A stretch of 13,474 bases of DNA from an uncultured Collinsella sp. GTDB lineage: Bacteria; Actinomycetota; Coriobacteriia; Coriobacteriales; Coriobacteriaceae. The stretch's first letter is position 1. Every line of letters begins with the position of its first letter. Made by a program: the position numbers and the translations under genes. Below, one piece after another: positions 1-6,221 of this stretch. The notes below the pieces were generated by a model that was not told the DNA's origin, made no database searches, and worked only from the letters and a program-made list of their open reading frames with translations. The DNA is taken from positions 1 to 13,474 of the forward strand of contig CAUGKA010000043.1 of NCBI GenBank assembly GCA_959599615.1, read 5' to 3'.

Positions 1-1269
1 GAGGAGCGCCAGCGCAAGATCGGCGTGCTCGTGGACTGGATTTTGCACGAGGACCTTGGCCTGGACATCAAGCTCACGGTGACCACCGACAAGGAGACTG
101 CCTTTACGGACGCGAGCTTCGTGTTTGCCCAGATGCGCGTGGGCGGCTATGCCATGCGCGAGCAGGACGAGAAGATTCCGCTGCGTCACGGCTGCGTGGG
201 CCAGGAGACCTGCGGTTGCGGCGGCCTTGCCTACGGCATGCGCACCATCTTCCCCATGGTCGAGCTGATTGACGACGTTGAGAAGTATGCCAAGAAGGAC
301 TACTGGATTCTCAACTACTCCAACCCTGCCGCCATCGTGTCCGAGGGCTGCCGCGTGCTGCGTCCCAACGCTCGCATCATCAACATCTGCGACATGCCGA
401 TCGCGATTATCGACGTGGTTTGCGCCGCGCTCGATATCGACAAGAAGGATGTCGAGTACGATTACTTTGGTCTCAACCACTTTGGTTGGTTCACCTCGAT
501 CCGCCACAAGGGCGAGGAGGTGCTCCCGCAGCTGCGCGAGTACATCAAGGAGCACGAGATTCTGCTGCCCGATTCGTACCTCAAGGGCATGGGCTCGCTG
601 ATGTCCAAGAAGCCCGAGGAGGCCACTGACGAGCACCCCGAGCAGAACCGCCACACCAAGGGCAGCTGGTACTACGTCTGGAAGGGCGAGTACGAGATCA
701 TGGAGTGCTTCCCGGAGTACCTGCCTAACACGTATCTGAACTACTACCTGCAGCAGAAGGAGTTCGTCGAGCATTCCAACCCCGAGCGCACCCGAGCTAA
801 CGAGGTTGAGGAGACGCGCGAGAAGAACCTCTTCGACGGCATCGACCACTACGAGAAGACGGGCGAGATCGACGAGAGCACGTTCTACGCGGGCAGCCAC
901 GGCGACTGGATTGCCGATCTGGCTATCGCTCTGAAGAACGACACCAAGCAGCGCTTCCTGGTCATTTGCGAGAACAAGGGCGCTATCCCCAACATGCCCT
1001 ACGATGCTATGGTCGAGCTGCCTGCCTACATTGGCAAGAATGGCCCCGAGGTCATCAGCCGCGACAACATTCCTCTGTTCCAACAGGGCCTCATGATGCA
1101 GCAGCTGAACTCCGAGAAGCTCGTGGTCGAGGCTACGATCGAGGGTTCTTACGAGAAGGCGCTCAAGGCCTTTACGCTGAACAAGACCGTGCCTTCGATG
1201 AAGGTCGCCAAGGAGGTTCTCGACGACATGATCGAGGCCAACAAGGGTTACTGGCCCGAGCTTAAGTAA
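1..1269 (+). CDS. Glycoside hydrolase family 4, 6-phospho-alpha-glucosidase type (5' end missing)
   Basis: Likely cytoplasmic enzyme that hydrolyses 6-phospho-alpha-glucosides such as maltose 6'-phosphate delivered by a PTS; GH4 enzymes use NAD+ and a divalent metal in a redox-assisted mechanism. The frame is open from base 1 and encodes 422 residues, so the gene starts upstream. By comparison with the roughly 440-450-residue relatives, about 45 N-terminal residues with the NAD-binding Gly-rich motif are missing. A GTG at 25 is internal, not the start. Visible family motifs, numbered from base 1, are GQETCG, NYSNPAAI, ICDMP (Cys130) and LNHFGW (His160). Cys and His in these two places bind the metal. 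CDMP is the form seen in 6-phospho-alpha-glucosidases (GlvA/MalH/MalA); beta-specific relatives usually have CNVP. TRANEVEE and the C-terminal ANKGYWPEL also match MalA-type enzymes. GQETCG is followed by CGG where MalA has PGG. Substrate specificity is inferred; the family call is firm. Confidence 0.9.
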   Translation, partial: EERQRKIGVLVDWILHEDLGLDIKLTVTTDKETAFTDASFVFAQMRVGGYAMREQDEKIPLRHGCVGQETCGCGGLAYGMRTIFPMVELIDDVEKYAKKDYWILNYSNPAAIVSEGCRVLRPNARIINICDMPIAIIDVVCAALDIDKKDVEYDYFGLNHFGWFTSIRHKGEEVLPQLREYIKEHEILLPDSYLKGMGSLMSKKPEEATDEHPEQNRHTKGSWYYVWKGEYEIMECFPEYLPNTYLNYYLQQKEFVEHSNPERTRANEVEETREKNLFDGIDHYEKTGEIDESTFYAGSHGDWIADLAIALKNDTKQRFLVICENKGAIPNMPYDAMVELPAYIGKNGPEVISRDNIPLFQQGLMMQQLNSEKLVVEATIEGSYEKALKAFTLNKTVPSMKVAKEVLDDMIEANKGYWPELK

Positions 1270-1301
1270 AAGCAACAGGGTCGCTGGCCGCATACCTGGA
1301 G

Positions 1302-1339
1302 CAATGCCCCGTCCACGTGATTGCGTGGGCGGGGCATTG
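1302..1339 (+). terminator. Stem-loop terminator after the GH4 gene
   Basis: A 16-bp stem (1302-1317 with 1324-1339, one G-U pair) closes a 6-nt loop. It lies 32 nt after the stop codon. The stem is GC-rich in its middle. The T-run after it is weak (about TGTCATTTGG), so it is a good hairpin with a poor U-tract. It probably ends the GH4 transcript and insulates the hydrogenase operon. Confidence 0.75.
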
Positions 1340-1341
1340 TC

Positions 1342-1365
1342 ATTTGGTAACGCGTTTTACCAAAT
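1342..1365 (+). promoter_or_regulatory. 24-bp dyad, candidate operator of the hydrogenase operon
   Basis: Perfect 9-bp arms ATTTGGTAA and TTACCAAAT are separated by six bases. The N6 spacing resembles sites of CRP/FNR-family regulators, but the half-site matches neither TGTGA nor TTGAT, and it does not match the Rex consensus TTGTGAAN4TTCACAA. It lies directly upstream of the promoter-like motif at 1365-1386, where a bound protein would most likely affect polymerase access. The binding protein is unknown. Confidence 0.55.
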
Positions 1366-1386
1366 ATGGCATTTATCTGCGGTAAT
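1365..1386 (+). promoter_or_regulatory. Promoter-like motif of the hydrogenase operon
   Basis: The segment TATGGCATT-TATCTGCGG-TAAT is almost the same as the segment at 7664-7688 before the dinJ-like gene. Both sit in intergenic DNA upstream of plus-strand genes, which suggests a -10 region and start-site region. No convincing -35 box is seen. Assignment as a promoter is inference from the repeated motif and its position. Confidence 0.4.
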
Positions 1387-1520
1387 GTTCTATTTCACCG
1401 CCGAGGGTGACATTTCATACCGCCTGCCGAACTGCGTGGAGACCTAACAACTTTTTAGGTCAGTGTTGTGCGTGTAGCAACTTCGCCCGGCCTCGCCTCC
1501 GGGCTGCCATGTGAGAGGGG
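1387..1520 (+). promoter_or_regulatory. Structured leader of the hydrogenase operon
   Basis: About 140 nt separate the promoter-like motif from the first start codon. This stretch holds several short inverted repeats: TCACC/GGTGA (1395-1399 with 1406-1410), GACCTAA/TTAGGTC (1441-1447 with 1455-1461), GTTG/CAAC just after it, and GCCCGG/CCGGGC (1485-1490 with 1499-1504) immediately before the ribosome binding site GAGAGGGG (1513-1520). I do not recognise a known riboswitch. The last hairpin is close enough to the ribosome binding site to affect translation. Confidence 0.35.
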
Positions 1521-1525
1521 ATCTT

Positions 1526-3358
1526 ATGGCTCGACTGCACGTAATGGAACGCAGCCACGCTCAGGCCGTCATGGACGACCTGCACGATGCGCTCGGACGT
1601 CGTCTGGCGGTGAGTTCGCTCGCCCCGTGCCCCGTTGAGTTTACGGCAGCGCTCGTCAATCTGTGCTCCACCCAGAGCTGCGGCAAGTGCACGCCCTGCC
1701 GCGTGGGCCTGAGCGCGCTGAGCGACCTGCTCGCCGATGTGCTCGAGGGCCGCGCCGACGAGTCCACGCTCAACTTGATTGAGCGCACCGCCCGCACCAT
1801 CTACCTTTCGAGCGACTGCGCCATCGGCTACGAAGCTGGCGCCATGGCACTCACGGCCATTCGCGGCTTCCGCGACGATTTTGAGCACCACATTCGCGAG
1901 CACTCCTGCGGCTTTGACCGCGAGGCCCGCGTCCCGTGCGTTTCGGGCTGCCCGGCGCACGTCGACATTCCCGGGTACATTTCGCTGGTCGAGGCCGGCC
2001 GCTATGCCGACGCCGTCAAGGTCATCCGCAAGAACAATCCGCTGCCGCTCGTCTGCGGCCTGGTGTGCGAGCATCCCTGCGAGATGCACTGCCGCCGTGG
2101 CATGGTCGACGACCCCATGAACATCCTCGCCCTCAAGCGTTTTGCCGTTGAGCATAGCGACCTCAACGACCACAAGCCGCATGTGGTGGACAACACCGGG
2201 AAGCTCGTCGCCGTGATCGGCGGCGGCCCGGCCGGTCTTTCTTGCGCTTACTACCTGGCCGTGATGGGCCACAAGGTGACCATCTTGGAGCAGCGCCACC
2301 ACCTGGGCGGCATGCTGCGCTACGGCATCCCCAGCTATCGTCTGCCGCGCGAGCGCCTGCAGGCCGAGATCGACTGGATCTTGAGCGCCGGCATCGACGT
2401 GGAGCTCGACCACTCCGTCAACGGCGAGGAGCTTGCCCGTCTGCGCGACGAGTTCGATGCCGTCTACCTGGCCATTGGCGCCCACAGCGATAAGAAGCTC
2501 GGCCTTCCGGGCGAAGAGGCTCCCGGCGTGGAGTCGGCCGTCAAGATGCTGCGCGCCATCGGCGATGACGAACTGCCCGACCTGAGCGGCCAGCGCGTGT
2601 GCGTCATCGGTGGCGGCAACGTGGCCATGGACGTGGCACGCTCTGCCGTGCGCTGCGGTGCCGAAAAGGTGAGTATCGTCTACCGCCGTCGCATCTGCGA
2701 CATGACGGCCCAGGACGCCGAGATCGCCGGTGCCCAGGCCGAGGGCTGCGAGGTGCTGGAGTTGACCGCCCCGCTCGCCATCGAGACGGGCGAGGAAGGT
2801 CGCGTGAGTGGCCTGCGCGTGCAGCCGCAGATTATCGGCGAGCCCCGTCGTGGGCGTCCGGCCCCGCGTGCCGCCGCCACGCCCGAGCGCGTCATTCCCT
2901 GCGAGCGCGTGTTTGTGGCCATTGGCCAGGACATCGATTCCAAGCCGTTTGAGGACATGGGCATCGCTTGTAAGTGGGGCTGCGTGGTCACCGATTCGGA
3001 TGGCGCCGTGCCCAACTTCGATGGCCTCTTTAGCGGCGGTGACTGCCAGACCGGTCCCGCCACCGTCATCCGTGCCATCAACGCCGGCCGCGTGGCTTCG
3101 GCAAATATCGACCGCTACCTGGGCTTTGACCACAAGATCAAGCTCGAGGTCGAGCTGCCGACCGTCCAGTTTAAGGGCAAGCATGAGTGCGGCCGCTGCG
3201 AGCTGGGCGAGCGCGAGGCCGGCGAGCGTATTCACGATTGGGATCTGGTCGAGCAGGGTCTCACCGAGCAGGAGGCGCGCCAGGAGGCGAGCCGCTGCCT
3301 GCGTTGCGATCACTTTGGCTTTGGCGCGTTCCGCGGAGGGAGGAACCTGGAATGGTAG
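1526..3358 (+). CDS. NuoF C-terminal/GltD-like iron-sulfur flavoprotein, partner of [FeFe] hydrogenase
   Basis: A 610-residue cytoplasmic oxidoreductase that probably passes electrons between NAD(P)H and the hydrogenase encoded next. Residues about 47-125 match the [4Fe-4S] domain at the C-terminus of NuoF (SCGKCTPCRVG with Cys52, Cys55, Cys58, and a fourth Cys in SSDCAIG); the FMN/NADH-binding half of NuoF is absent. Next comes the GltD-type iron-sulfur domain (Cys138, Cys142; Cys177, Cys181, Cys185, Cys189), an FAD-binding motif VIGGGPAG (230-237) and a second nucleotide-binding motif VIGGGNVAMD (from 360). The C-terminus has two further Cys pairs (555/558 in HECGRC, 591/594 in RCLRCD) that could hold another cluster. 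ATG 1526 was chosen because GAGAGGGG lies 5 nt upstream; the in-frame GTG 1511 would use that site as codons. The end overlaps the hydrogenase start by 7 nt. It is unlikely to be true glutamate synthase small subunit, since no gltB is adjacent. Domain calls are firm; electron donor is inferred. Confidence 0.88.
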   Translation: MARLHVMERSHAQAVMDDLHDALGRRLAVSSLAPCPVEFTAALVNLCSTQSCGKCTPCRVGLSALSDLLADVLEGRADESTLNLIERTARTIYLSSDCAIGYEAGAMALTAIRGFRDDFEHHIREHSCGFDREARVPCVSGCPAHVDIPGYISLVEAGRYADAVKVIRKNNPLPLVCGLVCEHPCEMHCRRGMVDDPMNILALKRFAVEHSDLNDHKPHVVDNTGKLVAVIGGGPAGLSCAYYLAVMGHKVTILEQRHHLGGMLRYGIPSYRLPRERLQAEIDWILSAGIDVELDHSVNGEELARLRDEFDAVYLAIGAHSDKKLGLPGEEAPGVESAVKMLRAIGDDELPDLSGQRVCVIGGGNVAMDVARSAVRCGAEKVSIVYRRRICDMTAQDAEIAGAQAEGCEVLELTAPLAIETGEEGRVSGLRVQPQIIGEPRRGRPAPRAAATPERVIPCERVFVAIGQDIDSKPFEDMGIACKWGCVVTDSDGAVPNFDGLFSGGDCQTGPATVIRAINAGRVASANIDRYLGFDHKIKLEVELPTVQFKGKHECGRCELGEREAGERIHDWDLVEQGLTEQEARQEASRCLRCDHFGFGAFRGGRNLEW

Positions 3359-5163
3359 AGCCCAACAACACCACCGTCAGCGACAACACCGAAAACGGAG
3401 CACTCAACATGGTCAAGCTCACGATCGATAATTGCGAGGTCGTGGTGCCCGAGCACACCACGATTCTGGACGCGGCCAAGTCCGTCGGCATCCAGATTCC
3501 CACCCTGTGCTACCTGCGCGATCTAAACGAGATCGGCGGTTGCCGCGTGTGCGTGGTCGAGGTCGAGGGCTGCGACCAGCTGGTTGCCGCCTGCAACAAC
3601 TACGTGCTCGACGGCATGGTGGTCCACACCAACAGCCCCAAGGCCCGTGGGGCCCGTCGCACCAACGTGCAGCTGCTGCTGTCCCAGCACGACTCGCGCT
3701 GTACGAGCTGTGTGCGCAGTGGTAACTGCAACCTGCAGACCATCGCCAACGACCTGGGTATCTTCTATCTGCCGTACGAGCAGCACCTGGCGCGCGAGGG
3801 CTGGGACTTCGATTTCCCCATCATCCGCGATAACGACAAGTGCATCAAATGCATGCGCTGCATCAAGGTGTGCGAGAGCGTGCAGGGCTTAGGGATTTGG
3901 GACCTGACCAACCGCGCCACGCATACCGCCGTGGGCACCCGCGGGCGTGCGCCGATCGGCAAGACCGATTGCGTCGCGTGCGGTCAGTGCATCACGCATT
4001 GCCCGACGGGCGCCCTGCGCGAGCGTGACGATACCGAGACCGTGTTCGACGCCATCGCCGATCCCGACAAGATCGTACTGGTGCAGATTGCGCCGGCCGT
4101 GCGTAGCGCCTGGGGCGAGGAGCTCGGCATTCCGCGCGAGGAGGCCACCGTTGAGCGCCTGGCTTGCGCCCTGCGCCGCGTTGGCTTTGAGTACGTGTTC
4201 GACACCGATTTCTCGGCCGACCTCACCATTATGGAGGAGGGCTCCGAACTGCTCGAGCGCCTGGGGAAGGCCGTCAAGGGCGAGGGCGACAGCCACGGCT
4301 GGCCCATGTTCACGAGCTGCTGCCCGGGCTGGGTGCGCTTTGTGAAGGCGCGCTACCCGGAGTTTGTCGACAGCCTGTCCACGTCAAAGTCGCCGCAGCA
4401 GATGTTTGGCGCCATCGCCAAGACCTACTACGCCAAGGTGCTGGGCGTGGAGCCCGAGCGCCTGTTTGTGGTGTCCGTGATGCCGTGCACGGCCAAGAAG
4501 GCCGAGTGCGCGCTGCCGAGCATGGTGGGCGAGGACGGCACGCCCGACGTGGACGTTGCGCTGACGGTGCGCGAGATGGTGCGCATGATCCGCGCGAACC
4601 ACGTGAGTGTCGACACGCTGGTCGAAGAGCCGCTCGATACGCCGCTGGGCTTTGGCACGGGCGCGGGTGTGATCTTTGGCGCCACGGGCGGCGTGATGGA
4701 GGCCGCCGTGCGCTCGGCCTATTACCTGGTGACGGGCAAGAACCCCGACGCCGACTTCTTTACCGACGTGCGCGGCCTGGACGGCTGGAAGGAAGCCGTG
4801 GCCGATATCGATGGCACCAAAGTGTGCGCCGCCGTGGCGCACGGGCTGGGCAACGCCGCCCGCCTGCTCGACGCGATTCGCGACGGCCGCGTGAGCTATG
4901 ACTTCGTTGAGGTCATGGCGTGCCCGGGCGGCTGCGTCGGTGGCGGCGGTCAGCCTATCCATGACGGCTGCGAGCTTGCGGCAGAGCGCGGCCAGGTGCT
5001 CTGGGGCCTCGATGCGGCGGCGGACATTCGCTTCTCGCACGAGAATCCCGATGTCCGGGCGTGCTATAGCGAGTTTTTGGGCGAGCCGCTCTCGCCACTG
5101 GCCGAGGAGTTGCTGCATACCGACCATCACGCCTGGTCGATGCCTAACGAAGGGACGTGCTAA
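3352..5163 (+). CDS. hydA: [FeFe] hydrogenase catalytic subunit (glutamate-synthase-linked type)
   Basis: Catalyses reversible reduction of protons to H2 at the H-cluster. The 603 residues have the CpI-like order of domains: a [2Fe-2S] ferredoxin domain (Cys53, 64, 67, 81), a His/Cys-ligated [4Fe-4S] site (His113, Cys117, 120, 126), two [4Fe-4S] clusters (Cys164, 167, 170, 174 and Cys207, 210, 213, 217), then the H domain. The three H-cluster signatures are intact: TSCCPGW (321-327), MPCTAKKAE (377-385) and EVMACPGGCVGGGGQP (520-535), giving ligands Cys324, Cys379, Cys524 and Cys528. No signal peptide is seen, so it should be cytoplasmic. The start ATG 3352 overlaps the upstream gene by 7 nt after GGAGGGAGG; ATG 3409 with GGAG 8 nt before it would give 584 residues and removes a poorly conserved polar stretch. 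The neighbouring GltD-like gene points to HydDB group A2. Maturases HydEFG are not in the window. Confidence 0.95.
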   Translation: MVEPNNTTVSDNTENGALNMVKLTIDNCEVVVPEHTTILDAAKSVGIQIPTLCYLRDLNEIGGCRVCVVEVEGCDQLVAACNNYVLDGMVVHTNSPKARGARRTNVQLLLSQHDSRCTSCVRSGNCNLQTIANDLGIFYLPYEQHLAREGWDFDFPIIRDNDKCIKCMRCIKVCESVQGLGIWDLTNRATHTAVGTRGRAPIGKTDCVACGQCITHCPTGALRERDDTETVFDAIADPDKIVLVQIAPAVRSAWGEELGIPREEATVERLACALRRVGFEYVFDTDFSADLTIMEEGSELLERLGKAVKGEGDSHGWPMFTSCCPGWVRFVKARYPEFVDSLSTSKSPQQMFGAIAKTYYAKVLGVEPERLFVVSVMPCTAKKAECALPSMVGEDGTPDVDVALTVREMVRMIRANHVSVDTLVEEPLDTPLGFGTGAGVIFGATGGVMEAAVRSAYYLVTGKNPDADFFTDVRGLDGWKEAVADIDGTKVCAAVAHGLGNAARLLDAIRDGRVSYDFVEVMACPGGCVGGGGQPIHDGCELAAERGQVLWGLDAAADIRFSHENPDVRACYSEFLGEPLSPLAEELLHTDHHAWSMPNEGTC

Positions 5164-5165
5164 CG

Positions 5166-6218
5166 ATGCGTGCATTTGATGTTGAGATGACGCGCCGGGG
5201 GTTTGCCTCGGCGCTCGCCGCGGGCGCTCTGTCGCTTGCACTCGCGGGCTGCGGCGGCGGAGCTGCGGGGGCGGGGTCTGCTGCGGGCTCGGCTGCCGGT
5301 GGGGCGGCGGCCGCCGCGGAGCCCGTCGAGGTGCACGTCGCCTCGCTCAAGGGCCCGACGTCGATCGGCCTGGTGCAGTTTATGGACCAGGCTGCCGATG
5401 GCGAGACGGACAATGAGTTCGACTTTGCGATCAACACCGCCGCCGACGAGATCGTGCCCAAGGTCATTCAGGGCGATATCGACATTGCCCTGGTGCCCGC
5501 CAACGTGGCGAGCGTGCTCTACAACAAGACCGAGGGCGCGGTGCAGGTCATCGACGTCAACACGCTGGGCGTGCTGAACGTTGTGACGGGCGACGCGAGT
5601 GTGGCCTCGTTTGGCGACCTGGCGGGTCGCACCGTCTACATGACGGGCAAGGGCACGACGCCGGAGTACGTCATGAACTACCTGCTGGAGCGCGCGGGCC
5701 TGACCGGCCAGGTGACGCTCGAGTTTAAGAGTGAGCCCACCGAGGTGCTGTCGGCCCTGCTTGCCGACCCGTCCGCCGTGGGCGTGCTGCCGGAGCCGTT
5801 CAAGACCGCTGCCATCGCCAAGAGCGAGGGCAAGCTGTCGGCACCGGTGAGTCTGACCGATGTGTGGGACGAGCTGGCAGGTGACACGGGTTCGCGCCTG
5901 CTGACGGGCGTGACCGTGGTGCGACGCGCGTTTGCCGAGGAACATCCCGAGGCAGTGGCGGAGTTCTTGAGCTGCCATGCGGCGAGCGTTGAGGCTGTCA
6001 ATGCGGCGCCGGCAGACTGGGCGCAGGCCGTGGTCGATGCCGGCATCGTTGACAACGCCAAGATCGCCGAAAAAGCGATTCCCGGGTGCATGCTCGTGTG
6101 CCAGACGGGGAAGGATATGAAGGCGGCGCTCGGTGGGTACCTGCAGGTGCTGGCCGATGCGGATGCGAGCGCCGTGGGCGGCAAGCTCCCGGCTGACGAT
6201 TTCTACTACTTGGAGTAG
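5166..6218 (+). CDS. ABC transporter substrate-binding lipoprotein, TauA/SsuA/NMT1-like
   Basis: A 350-residue extracytoplasmic binding protein. Residues 9-29 form a Tat-like lipoprotein signal: TRRGF with the arginine pair at 10-11, a hydrophobic stretch, and lipobox LAGC with Cys29 as the lipidation site. A Gly/Ala/Ser-rich linker (30 to about 52) precedes the binding domain. The mature part has features of the nitrate/sulfonate/taurine/thiamine-precursor family: an LKGPTSIG segment, ALVPANVA, a GKGTTPEYVMNYLL segment at the hinge, and LPEPF. The ligand cannot be read from sequence. ATG 5166 starts 2 nt after the hydrogenase stop; AAGGGA about 12 nt before it is a distant ribosome site, so translation is probably coupled. 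Met8 (ATG 5187) is an alternative start that still keeps the Tat motif. Cotranscription with the hydrogenase is the odd point. Family call is firm, ligand unknown. Confidence 0.85.
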   Translation: MRAFDVEMTRRGFASALAAGALSLALAGCGGGAAGAGSAAGSAAGGAAAAAEPVEVHVASLKGPTSIGLVQFMDQAADGETDNEFDFAINTAADEIVPKVIQGDIDIALVPANVASVLYNKTEGAVQVIDVNTLGVLNVVTGDASVASFGDLAGRTVYMTGKGTTPEYVMNYLLERAGLTGQVTLEFKSEPTEVLSALLADPSAVGVLPEPFKTAAIAKSEGKLSAPVSLTDVWDELAGDTGSRLLTGVTVVRRAFAEEHPEAVAEFLSCHAASVEAVNAAPADWAQAVVDAGIVDNAKIAEKAIPGCMLVCQTGKDMKAALGGYLQVLADADASAVGGKLPADDFYYLE

Positions 6219-6221
6219 CCC

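Noticed and set aside
1460..3313. Open frame of 617 codons on the minus strand opposite the flavoprotein gene
   Set aside because: The plus strand has clear domains and motifs. The minus frame is the usual GC-driven shadow, rich in Ala, His, Gly and Leu, with no recognisable domain.
1526..3358. Annotation as glutamate synthase small subunit
   Set aside because: It has an extra NuoF-type cluster domain at the N-terminus, no large subunit beside it, and overlaps a hydrogenase gene.
4384..5241. Open frame of 285 codons on the minus strand opposite the hydrogenase H domain
   Set aside because: The plus strand encodes all H-cluster motifs here; the minus product is His/Ala/Arg-rich noise.
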